Positions 17,508 through 26,746 of a stretch of DNA of 64,000 nucleotides are shown here, one piece after another; the stretch's first letter is position 1, and each line of letters begins with the position of its first letter. The position numbers were made by a program, and so were the translations under genes. The stretch is from Zymobacter sp047495495 (GTDB lineage: Bacteria > Pseudomonadota > Gammaproteobacteria > Pseudomonadales > Halomonadaceae). The stretch covers positions 2,108,001-2,172,000 of the forward strand of contig NZ_CP179930.1 of the NCBI RefSeq assembly GCF_047495495.1, in the 5' to 3' direction. Below the pieces are notes generated by a model, which did no database searches, was not told the DNA's origin, and saw only the letters and a list, made by a program, of their open reading frames with translations.

Positions 17508-18134
17508 ATGACGAAACCACTCACTCGTCGCCAGCAGGAAGTCTTTGACTTCATCTGCGAGACGCTCGATACGCTGGGATATCCACCTACACGGGCAGAG
17601 ATTGCGCGAGCGTTGGGGTTCCGCTCTGCCAACGCCGCCGAAGAACATCTGCGCGCCCTGAAACGCAAGGGCGTGATCGAAATGATCGCGGGCGCGTCAC
17701 GCGGCATCCGCATCATTAAGCGCGACGAAGCGGCACCGACCGATACGCTGGCCATTGTAGGTCAGGTTGCGGCGGGTAGCCCTATTCTCGCCACCGAACA
17801 CGTCGACCGCTACTGCCCGCTGTCGCCAGACTTCTTCTCGCCGCGCGCGGATTATCTGCTGCGCGTCAAAGGGGTGTCGATGCAGGATGTCGGCATTCTA
17901 GACGGTGATCTGCTGGCGGTGCACAAAACGCAGGACGTGCACAACGGCCAGATCGTCGTGGCTCGTCTGGGCGATGACGTAACGGTCAAACGCTTCGAGC
18001 GTCAGGGCAATCATGTTCGCCTGATCGCAGAGAACCCCGACTTTGCACCGATCGAAGTGGATGTCACCCGCGATGCGCTGGAAATCGAAGGTATCGGAGT
18101 CGGCGTCATCCGTGGCGATCAGGGTCTGCACTGA
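17508..18134 (+). CDS. lexA: LexA repressor
   Basis: 208 residues. The N-terminal winged helix-turn-helix (LTRRQQEVFDFI, YPPTRAEIARALGFRS) is followed by the autocleavage site Ala89-Gly90 and the Ser124/Lys161 dyad. It represses SOS genes until RecA filaments trigger self-cleavage. The start codon lies 34 bp past the LexA box; longer open sequence upstream is leader. dinG in this window is a possible SOS target, although no box was seen before it. Confidence 0.97.
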   Translation: MTKPLTRRQQEVFDFICETLDTLGYPPTRAEIARALGFRSANAAEEHLRALKRKGVIEMIAGASRGIRIIKRDEAAPTDTLAIVGQVAAGSPILATEHVDRYCPLSPDFFSPRADYLLRVKGVSMQDVGILDGDLLAVHKTQDVHNGQIVVARLGDDVTVKRFERQGNHVRLIAENPDFAPIEVDVTRDALEIEGIGVGVIRGDQGLH

Positions 18135-18173
18135 TCCCACGCGATACGCCTACCAGTAGATAGGTACACGAAA

Positions 18174-18215
18174 GGCGGGCAGGCCGTGTGAATCGGCCTG
18201 CCCGCCTTCCTTTTA
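18174..18215 (+). terminator. lexA terminator
   Basis: GGCGGGCAGGCCG pairs with CGGCCTGCCCGCC (13 bp, 7-nt loop), followed by TTCCTTTT. Confidence 0.93.
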
Positions 18216-18223
18216 TCCTGTGC

Positions 18224-18316
18224 CGCACGATCATGGCGATCGTCGGCCTAACCTAGGGTTCGTCCCCTAGGCACTCCCCCACCCGCACACTGTCTGCTGC
18301 GGGCGCTCATCGTGCG
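18224..18316. other. Multi-hairpin region of possible structured RNA
   Basis: CGCACGAT (18224-18231) pairs with ATCGTGCG (18309-18316), enclosing CCTAGGG/CCCTAGG (18252-18271) and CCCGCA/TGCGGG (18282-18303). ACGATC/GATCGT (18228-18244) is a competing local hairpin. It lies between the lexA terminator and the stop of the 83-residue gene, so it could be that gene's 3' end or a separate RNA. No known RNA family was recognised. Confidence 0.35.
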
Positions 18317-18325
18317 ACATGCTTA

Positions 18326-18577
18326 TTAATGCACGGTCACCGACTCTTCTTCGTCCTGCTCGCTCAGCGTATCGTCACCGTCCCACAGTGTCGAACGCGT
18401 GATGGCATGGTCGATCATTTCCCGTGCGACGTCGAACCGGCTTCGCTGCAGCAGCTCCAGCGCCTGCTCGGAAAATCGAATGCTGACCAAAGGAGCTTCA
18501 TCATCGCTATCGGTAGAACGAAGCACGACCTCACCGTCCGGAAGCTCTACGATCTCGAGAATCGCATTGTCGATCAT
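18326..18577 (-). CDS. Small acidic protein of unknown function
   Basis: 83 residues with many Asp/Glu and an acidic C-terminal tail. The core LPDGEVVLRS, PLVSIRFSEQALELLQ and FDVAREMIDHAI suggests a short beta hairpin plus helix. I believe similar proteins occur near lexA in related gammaproteobacteria but cannot name the family. GAGGTG seven bases before the ATG is a strong ribosome binding site. Only about 17 bp separate its start from the upstream terminator at 18595-18631, so its promoter must overlap that hairpin or transcripts read through. Confidence 0.75.
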   Translation of the reverse strand: MIDNAILEIVELPDGEVVLRSTDSDDEAPLVSIRFSEQALELLQRSRFDVAREMIDHAITRSTLWDGDDTLSEQDEEESVTVH

Positions 18578-18594
18578 GAATCACCTCACATGGT

Positions 18595-18631
18595 AAAAAA
18601 ACGACCATAGCGATTAGCGCCATGGTCGTTG
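18595..18631 (-). terminator. Terminator of the HAD phosphatase gene
   Basis: On the minus strand ACGACCATGGCG and CTATGGTCGT form a stem closed by GACCAT/ATGGTC and run into seven T residues. It lies 160 bp past the phosphatase stop. Confidence 0.75.
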
Positions 18632-18792
18632 TCTGACCACAGGGTACCACGACAGCGCAGCCCGTGCGACAGGCGAGGCGCAAGAATACCGCAGCACCAT
18701 GCTCAGCGCGTTAGCACCGTGATGTCTTCATATTCCAGCAGATAGGCGCAGATACCCCTACCATTTTCTCGATGGCACAGCCCCAATACGGA

Positions 18793-19551
18793 TCAGGCTG
18801 CGACCCTATCGGCCAGCGCGGTGATGGCCTGTGCCACCTCGTCGAACGCGACACGCTGGTGAGGTGGCGTAGCGGGCTGGAATTCACCCACAACGACCGA
18901 GTGTGCCGCGCGGGCCAGCATAGCCTGATCGTTAAGGTCGTTGCCGAAGATAATCGCGTGCTCGGGTGCAATCGCTAACCGATCCAGCGCATTCACCTTA
19001 TCGGTCTGGCCGGGCATTAGATCGAAGCAGTGATCGAAACGGTGGAGCTTCTCGACAACATTGAAGGGCTGAGCACTCAGGTACTCTAACAGCGGTTCCC
19101 GCAGTGCCATATCGAGAATCAGAATCTTGTTAACCCCTTGCGCCATCACTGTATCGCGCTCAACGGGAGGGAACGTGACGTTCAGCGAACGCACATAGTC
19201 ATGGAAATCATGCGCGATGGGCGAGAAGCCGTACTGCCAGTGACTTTCCACCACGTAGGCCGCACGGGCATTATCCAACCACCCCAGCATGCTTGCTGCA
19301 CTGTCGGCATCGAATTTTTCGTTGATCATAAACTCGCCGCGCTGCCATGCCATTCCGCCGTTGCAGCCCACCATTACGGCATCATGCAACTCATCCGGCA
19401 GCAGTGGCAGCATATCGCGCACGGGCCGCGCAGAAGCGAAGACGACCTGACAGTGTTCGCGCAGCGCTAACAGCGCATTGGCGACAGAAGATGAAATCGG
19501 TTGCCCCGCCTGACTGATCGTACCGTCGATATCAAAAATAGCGTAACGCAT
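18793..19551 (-). CDS. HAD-superfamily phosphatase (Cof type)
   Basis: 252 residues. Motif I is DIDGT (FDIDGTISQ, residues 6-14), motif II-like FASARP, a conserved lysine in GQTDKVNALDRL, and motif IV FGNDLNDQAML. This pattern fits the Cof/type IIB sugar- and nucleotide-phosphate phosphatases. The substrate is unknown. AAGGA six bases before the ATG sets the start; the frame continues open upstream through the next gene's region without meaning. Confidence 0.88.
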   Translation of the reverse strand: MRYAIFDIDGTISQAGQPISSSVANALLALREHCQVVFASARPVRDMLPLLPDELHDAVMVGCNGGMAWQRGEFMINEKFDADSAASMLGWLDNARAAYVVESHWQYGFSPIAHDFHDYVRSLNVTFPPVERDTVMAQGVNKILILDMALREPLLEYLSAQPFNVVEKLHRFDHCFDLMPGQTDKVNALDRLAIAPEHAIIFGNDLNDQAMLARAAHSVVVGEFQPATPPHQRVAFDEVAQAITALADRVAA

Positions 19552-19651
19552 GATTTTCCTTGATAAGTCGTACTGGATGAGAAGGAAGGTAGCAGCCCAC
19601 GGTCGCGCGCTATATTCCCCGCCGGCAACCCTGCATGTGCACAGTAAGCAC

Positions 19652-19676
19652 CGTGCGATCGTTTTCCGATCGCTCA
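19652..19676. other. Hairpin at the end of the SMR gene
   Basis: GCGATCG and CGATCGC (19655-19673) form a perfect 7-bp stem with a TTTTC loop immediately at the SMR stop codon. There is no T-run, so it may protect the 3' end more than terminate. Confidence 0.4.
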
Positions 19677-20006
19677 GTGCGCCTGAACGGAAGAGAACGT
19701 ATTCATGACCATCACCCCTGCCAGAATGAGTACTATACCGATCAGCGCCGCGGCATCCAGCTTCTGCTGGAAAAGTGCCCAACCGATCAGCGTGGTCAGC
19801 ACCACCCCCAATCCCGCCCAAACGGCATAGGCAATACCCAGAGGCAGATACCGAAGCGTCAACGACAAGAAATAGAAGGCGCAGCCGTACCCCACGACCA
19901 CCAGCACCGAAGGCCACAAACGCGAAAAACCGTTGCTGGCCTTGAGCGCAGACGTTGCGATCACTTCCGCCACTACGGCAACCACTAGAAACAGCCACCC
20001 TTGCAT
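19674..20006 (-). CDS. Small multidrug resistance (SMR) transporter
   Basis: 110 residues with four helices. The essential membrane glutamate is Glu14 (AEVIATSALK). GYGCAFYFLSLTLRYLPLGIAYAVWAGLG is characteristic of the EmrE/SugE superfamily, and its LPLGIAYAVWAG is closer to EmrE/Qac than to SugE. It likely exchanges protons for cationic antiseptics or guanidinium-like compounds. AAGGAG eight bases before the ATG decides the start 24 codons inside the longer open frame. Confidence 0.9.
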   Translation of the reverse strand: MQGWLFLVVAVVAEVIATSALKASNGFSRLWPSVLVVVGYGCAFYFLSLTLRYLPLGIAYAVWAGLGVVLTTLIGWALFQQKLDAAALIGIVLILAGVMVMNTFSSVQAH

Positions 20007-20140
20007 GACGAATGCTCCTTCAGCGATGGTCATGACAACCCTTTTATTCCCCATTATGGTGACACAGGGAATGCGCATTCACCGCTCTGGCGCGGTGTGT
20101 CTTACGTGTTGATGAAGAGAAACTACCCGACACAAATGCT

Positions 20141-20189
20141 CAAGGCGCTCACCCTAGCGGCTTGATAAAGCCGTACGGCAAGCGCCTTG
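20141..20189. other. Nested double hairpin between the SMR gene and the topA operon
   Basis: CAAGGCGCT (20141-20149) pairs with AGCGCCTTG (20181-20189). Inside, CGGCTT (20158-20163) pairs with AAGCCG (20168-20173) around GATA. It lies 68 bp past the stop of the gene at 20257. Neither side has a strong T-run. Confidence 0.5.
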
Positions 20190-20256
20190 ATGAAACAGAC
20201 ACCTACGAAGTGCCGAGCCACATCAGCGGCCCCGCGCCTTCTTCTTGAGCAACATT

Positions 20257-20703
20257 TCAGCAGAAGCGCGATGACTCCCGCAGCCCATTGGCCAGCACAC
20301 GCAATGCGACTAACTGATCTTTGAGCTGCGCTACACGTTCACCCACAGACAGCGTGGTGGCGATTAACCCCGCCGTTGCCGGGACATGCCCCGTCCGCCG
20401 CTGTTCTAGGCGAAGATACAACGCATACAACTCACCGTTCGCCGTCAACAATGCACGCTCCAGCAAACGTCGCTCCTGAAGCGTATCAGGCAGCGCGTTC
20501 AGCATCTGCTGCCACGGCCCAGCTTCAAGTGGCTGGGGCGCCGCCAATTCGGCCACCAGCGCCGCTAGGCTCTGCTCGGCCAATACCAGCGCTCCGGATT
20601 CACAGGCCTGCTGCAACGCCCCGTCCAGCGACAGGGCATGCGATGCCAACAGCTCAGCATCATACATCAAGCGCTGGGTGCGACGTGACGGATCGATATC
20701 CAT
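20257..20703 (-). CDS. Conserved helical protein of unknown function linked to topA
   Basis: 148 residues, largely alpha-helical, Leu/Ala-rich, without membrane helices or catalytic motifs. I recall a similar short gene after topA in pseudomonads, possibly the DUF6586 group, but this is memory and not a match. Its ATG shares one base with the topA stop codon (TAATG), so it is translationally coupled to topoisomerase I. Confidence 0.75.
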   Translation of the reverse strand: MDIDPSRRTQRLMYDAELLASHALSLDGALQQACESGALVLAEQSLAALVAELAAPQPLEAGPWQQMLNALPDTLQERRLLERALLTANGELYALYLRLEQRRTGHVPATAGLIATTLSVGERVAQLKDQLVALRVLANGLRESSRFC

Positions 20704-23351
20704 TACTTCGCACTCTTGGCCGGTTTACGCTTGTCTTCCACGACCCAGCGCCCGTCGACGAAAGAAGCGCGCCAGCCGGTAGCCTTACCGTTGTCTTCAG
20801 TCATCACGTACTGCTCCTTGCTCTTACGCGAGAAGCGGATCTGTGCGGGACGACCGTCCGGATCGGCCACAGGCGCATCCAGCAGGAAGTGGTATTTTTC
20901 AGGCAGCGTTTCGCGATGCGGCTGCAGTTCCAGCACCAACGGTGCCCGCGTTTCACGCTTGCGAGGAAACTGGCTCGCGGCGAGGAACAGGCCACTGGCC
21001 CCATCACGCAGGACATAGTGATCCTCCACCTTCTGACAGGCCAGTTCCGGCATCGGAATCGGATCCATCTTCGGCGGTGCCGCTTCACCGCTCTTCAGCA
21101 GCTTGCGCGTGTTCTTGCAGTCATCGTTGGTGCAGGCAAAATACTTGCCGAAACGCCCAGCACGCAGCTGCATTTCCGATCCGCACTTATCGCATTCAAG
21201 CGTCGGACCTTCATAACCTTTGATGCGGAAGCTGCCGTGCTCAATTTCATACCCGGCACAGTCAGGACTGTTACCGCAGACGTGCAGTTTGCGGTGTTCG
21301 TCGACCAGATAGCTGTCCATCGCCGTGCCACAAATAGGGCAACGATGCATGGCGCGCAGTGCATCCGTTTCGGCTTCATCACCGGCATCCGCCGCTACGG
21401 CTTCTTCACCTGGCAGCAGGTCAATGGTCTTTTTGCAACGTTCCTTGGGCGGCAGGTTATAACCGGAGCAGCCAAGGAAGACCCCTGTCGATGCCGTACG
21501 GATCTGCATATGACGACCGCAGTCCGGGCATTTGATATCGGTATCGACCGGCTGATTGGGGCGCATACCGTCATCGCCGCTGGCCTTGTCGAGCTCGGCC
21601 TTAAAATCGCCATAGAACGTATTGAGCAACTGCAGCCAGTCGCGCTGGCCTTCGGCGACACCGTCTAGGCTGCCTTCCATACGCGCGGTAAAGCTGTAAT
21701 CAAGCAGATCCTGGAAAGACTCGACCAAGCGGTCGGTCACGATTTCACCCAGCTTCTCGGCGTAGAAACGACGGTTCTCCAGCCGCACGTAGCCGCGATC
21801 CTGAATGGTCGAGATGATCGACGCATAAGTGGATGGGCGACCGATGCTACGTTTTTCCAGTTCCTTGACCAAGCTGGCCTCAGTGTAGCGCGCCGTCGGC
21901 TTGGTGAAGTGCTGCTCAGGGTCGAGACCATCCAGCGTCAGCGCCGTGCCTTCTTGGATGTCCGGTAACTGTTGATCTTCCGCACTGCGGCTGCTCGGCG
22001 GCAGCACGCGCGTATAACCGTCGAACTTCAGTACGCGGCCGCGCGTACGCAGTGTGTAGCCATCGGCATCTACGGTCAGCGCCGTCGACAGATAGCGCGC
22101 AGGCACCATCTGGCAGGCCACGAACTGGCGCCAGATCAACTCGTAGAGGCGTTCCGCGTCACGTTCCATGCCGCTCAGCTGTGAGGTTGCACGCTTCACG
22201 TCAGTCGGGCGGATCGCCTCGTGCGCTTCCTGTGCGCCCTGCTTGCTGGAATAGCGCACGGGAGCGTCGGGAAGGTACGCATCGCCATATTCAGCAGCGA
22301 TATGATCGCGTACCTGCTCCACGGCATCCTGTGACAGGTTGGTGGAGTCGGTACGCATATACGTGATATAGCCCGCTTCATACAAGCGCTGAGCCAGCAT
22401 CATGGTCTTCTTGACCGAAAAGCCTAAGCGACCACTTGCCGCCTGCTGCAACGTCGACGTAATAAAGGGAGCGCCGGGCTTGCTGGACGTCGGGCGGTCT
22501 TCACGCTTGGTGATCGCCAGAGTCGCATCGTACAGCCCCGCGATGCGCGACAGTGTCTCTTCTTCGCTAACAGGACGGAACGGCTCACCGTTTTGGCGCA
22601 CGAGCTCGAAGTTCAGTACGTCGTCCTTGCCATAGCGCAGACGCGCCATGACGTCCCAGAATTCCTCAGGAACGAAGGCGCGGATCTCGCGTTCTCGCTC
22701 AACGATCAGACGCACCGCCACCGACTGCACGCGGCCGGCTGACAATCCGCGGGCCACCTTACCCCACAGCAGCGGCGACAACATGAAGCCCACCACGCGG
22801 TCGAGGAAACGCCGTGCCTGCTGGGCGCGGACGCGTGGCATCTGCAACTCGCCCGGCGACTGGAAGGCCTGCTGGATCGCGTTCTTGGTGATCTCGTTGA
22901 ACACCACACGCCGGAAACGGCCTTCATCACCACCGATGGTCTCGCGAAGGTGCCAGGCAATGGCTTCCCCCTCGCGGTCAAGGTCGGTTGCGAGATAGAT
23001 AGCGTCGGCCTTGCGGGCCAGACGTTTCAGTTCATCGACGACTTTTTCCTTGCCCGGCAGAATTTCGTAGTGCGCTTCCCAATCATGATCGGGATCGACG
23101 CCCATGCGACGAATCAACTGCTCGTGCTGTTTGCGCAGCTTGTATTCGGCCTTCTGTTCAGGCGACATTTTGCGCGTCAGCGCGGCCTGCTGGCTGCGCT
23201 CTGCCGGCGTCGTCGTACGCCGATCATTGCCACCCGTCGGCAGGTCACGGATATGACCTACACTGGACTTCACGATGAACTCGTCGCCCAGATACTTATT
23301 GATGGTCTTGGCCTTGGCCGGCGATTCCACGATCACCAGTGACTTACCCAT
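20703..23351 (-). CDS. topA: DNA topoisomerase I
   Basis: 882 residues. The TOPRIM domain starts at residue 1 (GKSLVIVESPAKAKTINKYLG) with ATDLDREGEAIAWHL. The catalytic tyrosine lies in YITYMRTDSTNLS at about 325. Three C-terminal four-cysteine zinc ribbons begin near 607 (CPDC), 671 (CPIC) and 718 (CDKC). Type IA enzyme that relaxes negative supercoils behind RNA polymerase. A GGAATG stretch precedes the ATG. It is cotranscribed with the 148-residue gene. Confidence 0.97.
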   Translation of the reverse strand: MGKSLVIVESPAKAKTINKYLGDEFIVKSSVGHIRDLPTGGNDRRTTTPAERSQQAALTRKMSPEQKAEYKLRKQHEQLIRRMGVDPDHDWEAHYEILPGKEKVVDELKRLARKADAIYLATDLDREGEAIAWHLRETIGGDEGRFRRVVFNEITKNAIQQAFQSPGELQMPRVRAQQARRFLDRVVGFMLSPLLWGKVARGLSAGRVQSVAVRLIVEREREIRAFVPEEFWDVMARLRYGKDDVLNFELVRQNGEPFRPVSEEETLSRIAGLYDATLAITKREDRPTSSKPGAPFITSTLQQAASGRLGFSVKKTMMLAQRLYEAGYITYMRTDSTNLSQDAVEQVRDHIAAEYGDAYLPDAPVRYSSKQGAQEAHEAIRPTDVKRATSQLSGMERDAERLYELIWRQFVACQMVPARYLSTALTVDADGYTLRTRGRVLKFDGYTRVLPPSSRSAEDQQLPDIQEGTALTLDGLDPEQHFTKPTARYTEASLVKELEKRSIGRPSTYASIISTIQDRGYVRLENRRFYAEKLGEIVTDRLVESFQDLLDYSFTARMEGSLDGVAEGQRDWLQLLNTFYGDFKAELDKASGDDGMRPNQPVDTDIKCPDCGRHMQIRTASTGVFLGCSGYNLPPKERCKKTIDLLPGEEAVAADAGDEAETDALRAMHRCPICGTAMDSYLVDEHRKLHVCGNSPDCAGYEIEHGSFRIKGYEGPTLECDKCGSEMQLRAGRFGKYFACTNDDCKNTRKLLKSGEAAPPKMDPIPMPELACQKVEDHYVLRDGASGLFLAASQFPRKRETRAPLVLELQPHRETLPEKYHFLLDAPVADPDGRPAQIRFSRKSKEQYVMTEDNGKATGWRASFVDGRWVVEDKRKPAKSAK

Positions 23352-24014
23352 AGCATTCCATCTCTGTGCAGCGCGCTCACCGCGGGATTTCCGCTGCGGC
23401 GCATGGGAATAAATGTGCCTACCCTACCCTAGCAGACGTTACGACGCCACCGCGCATCCATCGGCAGACCGACGGCAGAGTTGAGCCCATGTCGCATAAA
23501 CATTCCACGAGGAACGAATCACTTACTTACGCCTCAAATAGCACGGAACCACTCGAAAAGGTATATCCGGCATGACTTTGACCGCCAACAACGGGTATCA
23601 TCGCCTGCGCCCGACACATGAAAAGGCGACTAAGGTCGATGAAGACTGTCACTGACGGCTTGCACACCCTTTTCTTGGAGCACACCATATAGATGCGAAC
23701 AGCCTTTATTGCAACACCTGCCGATATATCCTCGGCTATACATGCTGTTCGCCGATACTGAATCACTGGAGTATCACGATCACTGGAGTACCATGCGTCG
23801 CGGACCGAGCCCTGCTCAACGCTCCGTGGCAGGGAAAAGGTGGTACTCTAGGCATCAGCAGCGACGCACATCGGCACACCCCATGCCACCCAGCATAATC
23901 CGACTGGGCCGCAGGGGTTGCGACAATATGTGCGTAGGATAGTGAACCTGGTGGCGCGTATCATCGCCCCCGCTCGATGCCAAAAACGTGTAATATTACG
24001 ACACGCCATTTAGC
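23352..24014. other. Gene-free region between topA and pyk
   Basis: About 660 bp with only short open frames that lack ribosome binding sites and family signatures. It must hold the divergent promoters of topA and pyk. A near-palindrome CGTGTAATATTACGACACG just before the pyk leader (about 23987-24005) contains a TAATAT that could be a -10 element or operator. Confidence 0.45.
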
Positions 24015-24032
24015 GCAAAGGAGAAAGACCTG

Positions 24033-25526
24033 ATGCCGCAAGCACAGAAACAACCCGTTCGTCGCACCAAGATTCTGACGACGCTTGGTCCGACCACCGA
24101 CAAACCTGGCATTCTAGACGCCATGGTCAAAGCCGGTATCGACGTTGTCCGTATCAACTTCTCTCACGGCGACCCGGAAGAACATCGTCAACGCGTAGAA
24201 TCCGTACGCGCTGCCTCTGCCAAATATGGCCGTCACGTTGCGATCCTCGGTGACCTGCAGGGTCCGAAAATTCGTATCGCACGTTTCAAAGAAGGCGCGG
24301 TCAACCTTGAAGTTGGTCAGCCGTTCATCATCGACATGGACCTGGGTCGTACCGATGGTGACGAGCATCAGGTCGGCTGTGACTACAAAGATCTGGCAAA
24401 AGACCTGTTCGAAGGCGACGTACTGCTGCTGGACGACGGCCGCCTGGTCTTCGAAGTCACTGGCGTGGCTGCACCGAAAGTACACTGCAAAGTCCTGGTT
24501 GGCGGCAAGCTGTCCAACAACAAAGGGATCAACAAGCAGGGCGGCGGTCTGTCCGCTGCGGCACTGACCGAGAAAGACAAGATCGACATGCAGACGGCCA
24601 TCAAACTGGGCGTTGACTACATCGCGATCTCCTTCCCGCGTTCTGCTGCTGACATGGAATACGCTCGCGAGCTGCTGCACAAGTACTCCGACGACCTCCA
24701 GAGCGACATCGGCAAAACCATCGGTCTCGTTGCTAAAGTAGAACGTGCTGAAGCCGTTTCTACCAACGAAATCCTCGACGGCATCATCAAAGCATCTGAC
24801 GCTGTCATGGTTGCTCGTGGTGACCTGGGTGTTGAAATCGGCGATGCTCGCCTGATCGGCGCACAGAAAAACATGATCAAGCGTGCTCAGATGTACAACA
24901 CGCCGGTTATCAACGCCACTCAGGCGCTGGAATCCATGATCAACGCTCCGCTGCCGACTCGTGCAGAAGTCATGGACGTAGGTAACGCCGTTCTCGACGG
25001 TGCTGACGCTGTCATGTGTTCTGCAGAAACTGCAGCTGGTGACTATCCGGTCGAAACTGTTGAAGCAATGAAACGCGCTATTGCGGGTGCTGAAGCACTG
25101 CAGGAAGCTCGTCGCGACAACAACCGTCTGGATTGCACGTTCGACCGTCTGGACGAAACCGTTGCTTACTCTGCAATGTTCGCTGCCAACCACCTGGAAG
25201 GCGTTGCAGCCGTAGCTTGCCTGACTGAAACTGGCCACACTCCGCTGGTTGCTTCTCGCATTCGCTCCGACCTGCCGATCGTTGCACTGTCTCCGTCCGA
25301 TCGTACTCTGTGCCGCATGTCTCTGTACAAAGGCGTAGTACCGGTCAAATTTGATGCTTCCAAATACCCGACTCCGGAAGTTAACCGCGCTGCGGTTGAA
25401 CTGGTCGAAGAGAAAGGTCTGGGCACCAAAGGCGACTACGTGGTCATCACTCGTGGCGACCACCACTGCGCTCAGGGCACTACCAACAGCATGAAAATCG
25501 TCGAAATCGGTGAACACATCGGTTGA
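24033..25526 (+). CDS. pyk: Pyruvate kinase
   Basis: 497 residues. The N-terminal barrel shows TKILTTLGPTTD, RINFSHGD, GDLQGPKIRI, the metal-site segment MVARGDLGVE (about 258-267) and the hallmark INATQALESMI, which reads T-A-T-Q-M in most relatives. Converts PEP and ADP to pyruvate and ATP. A clear AAAGGAG lies 11 bases before the ATG. Codon choice differs sharply from the neighbours: CGT, GGT, GCT and GTT dominate, as in very highly expressed genes. This implies heavy glycolytic flux. Confidence 0.96.
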   Translation: MPQAQKQPVRRTKILTTLGPTTDKPGILDAMVKAGIDVVRINFSHGDPEEHRQRVESVRAASAKYGRHVAILGDLQGPKIRIARFKEGAVNLEVGQPFIIDMDLGRTDGDEHQVGCDYKDLAKDLFEGDVLLLDDGRLVFEVTGVAAPKVHCKVLVGGKLSNNKGINKQGGGLSAAALTEKDKIDMQTAIKLGVDYIAISFPRSAADMEYARELLHKYSDDLQSDIGKTIGLVAKVERAEAVSTNEILDGIIKASDAVMVARGDLGVEIGDARLIGAQKNMIKRAQMYNTPVINATQALESMINAPLPTRAEVMDVGNAVLDGADAVMCSAETAAGDYPVETVEAMKRAIAGAEALQEARRDNNRLDCTFDRLDETVAYSAMFAANHLEGVAAVACLTETGHTPLVASRIRSDLPIVALSPSDRTLCRMSLYKGVVPVKFDASKYPTPEVNRAAVELVEEKGLGTKGDYVVITRGDHHCAQGTTNSMKIVEIGEHIG

Positions 25527-25594
25527 GATGATTCAGCTATAGCGGATGCCTCACTGCGGTGAGGTATCTGTCTTGCTGATATCATGTCTGAAAG

Positions 25595-25630
25595 AAAAGC
25601 CGCTCCTTGGTATACCAAGGGCGGCTTTTC
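25595..25630 (+). terminator. pyk terminator
   Basis: AAAAGCCGC and GCGGCTTTTC enclose CCTTGG/CCAAGG, giving a long, nearly perfect stem that ends in TTTTCTTATA. Confidence 0.9.
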
Positions 25631-25661
25631 TTATATTCAGTGTTCTGTACGGCATCTAAGC

Positions 25662-25705
25662 GGTGAAAAACTAAGTAGTGTGGTGAAAACTGAGTAGTGA
25701 AAACC
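25662..25705. repeat. Short direct repeat after pyk
   Basis: GGTGAAAAACTAAGTAGTG (25662-25680) and GGTGAAAACTGAGTAGTG (25682-25699) are near-identical tandem copies. A third start GTGAAAACC overlaps the second copy. The rest of the 470 bp between pyk and the next gene holds nothing recognisable. Confidence 0.7.
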
Positions 25706-26097
25706 AACTCAAACCCAGACGCCACCGCAGTTACACAAGCCAGCCTATCACTATCCCGAAGCGGCAAGCTGATCAGGCCATATCAGTACAACCGCCAAGG
25801 CCTCAAACGGCTTTGCTGGCGATCAATCCTTTCCGCAGCGCAGTACCACTGTTCAGTGGTCTATCGCAGGCCAGTACGTGAGTGCCGTAAACGCTTTCCA
25901 TCGCTTGTAAAAAAAGAGCCATCCTTGGCCGTATACTACGTTCCATCCCCCCCCTCGTGCGACAGCCACATCCTTGTGCCGGGCCAGACATCATGTCAAC
26001 TCCCTGCCCCACTGCCGCACACGCGCTTCCTACGCGCATGGCCGACTGGCAACTTCCCAACGGCCGCCCTGCCTGATATCAGAAATAAGCCCCGAGA

Positions 26098-26556
26098 TCA
26101 CAAGCCCTGTGGACGACTAATCTCGACATACTGACCGCCCGGGGTACGGGAATAATAGTGACCGTGCTGCACGTAGTAACGACGCCCTTTGTAGTCGAGC
26201 GGCGTCATTGACGTGGCCGCATCGGGAGGCGGCGCAACGGTGATGTACTCACTGCCACGATGTTGATAATAGAGGCCATCGAGTAGGTAATAGGTGATAC
26301 CACCGATCAACAGCGCTTCCGCATCACGCGGCATGCTGTGACGCGGTCCGCCACGGTGCATGGGGCCTGGCGCCGGACCGCGGTCAGGCCCAAAGCCACC
26401 TTCGCGAGGACCACCAGGACCACCACGTTCTGGACCTTGGTGATGCATGGGAGGACGCCCTTCCGGTCCATCCGGACGGTGATCGAAAGGCTCTGCCACC
26501 GCAATCGCGGGCAGCACCATACTGCACAGTACACCGGCAGCTATCATCTTTTTCAT
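26098..26556 (-). CDS. Secreted Gly/Pro/His-rich protein with YY-motif C-terminal domain (DUF6515-like)
   Basis: 152 residues. A signal peptide (MKKMIAAGVLCSMVLPAIAVA) is followed by a low-complexity linker rich in Gly, Pro, Arg and His (about 25-80). The C-terminal domain has YYLLDGLYYQHRGSEYITVAPP and RRYYVQHGHYYSR, the tyrosine-rich repeat seen in DUF6515-type periplasmic proteins, as I recall. Function unknown. The chosen start has AGGA nine bases upstream; a start six codons earlier has none. Confidence 0.72.
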   Translation of the reverse strand: MKKMIAAGVLCSMVLPAIAVAEPFDHRPDGPEGRPPMHHQGPERGGPGGPREGGFGPDRGPAPGPMHRGGPRHSMPRDAEALLIGGITYYLLDGLYYQHRGSEYITVAPPPDAATSMTPLDYKGRRYYVQHGHYYSRTPGGQYVEISRPQGL

Positions 26557-26746
26557 GGGGAGATTCCTGTTCATGTCGTCGGCACAGAAAACGTACTGTG
26601 CGCTAACGATTCACCCATTAAGACAAGACGTTATGTATAGCAGTTCCGCCTTGCACAATTTGTCACGATGCCACCTTATTCCCACTAATAAGATACATCT
26701 TTACTCCGACCATTTACGGACGGAGACACCCTACCGACATATACAC

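Noticed and set aside
18224..18316. tRNA gene (cloverleaf-like, with GGGTTCGT resembling a T-arm)
   Set aside because: No conserved A58, no acceptor stem in the right place, no fitting anticodon arm.
20376..21668. 430-residue plus-strand frame antisense to topA
   Set aside because: Covers the zinc-ribbon part of topA, whose reading is certain; no ribosome binding site.
23366..23575. Small plus-strand frame before pyk
   Set aside because: No ribosome binding site, unremarkable composition, overlaps the expected topA promoter region.
24114..25517. 467-residue minus-strand frame antisense to pyk
   Set aside because: It is an artefact of the strong codon bias of pyk, which avoids stops in the complementary frame.
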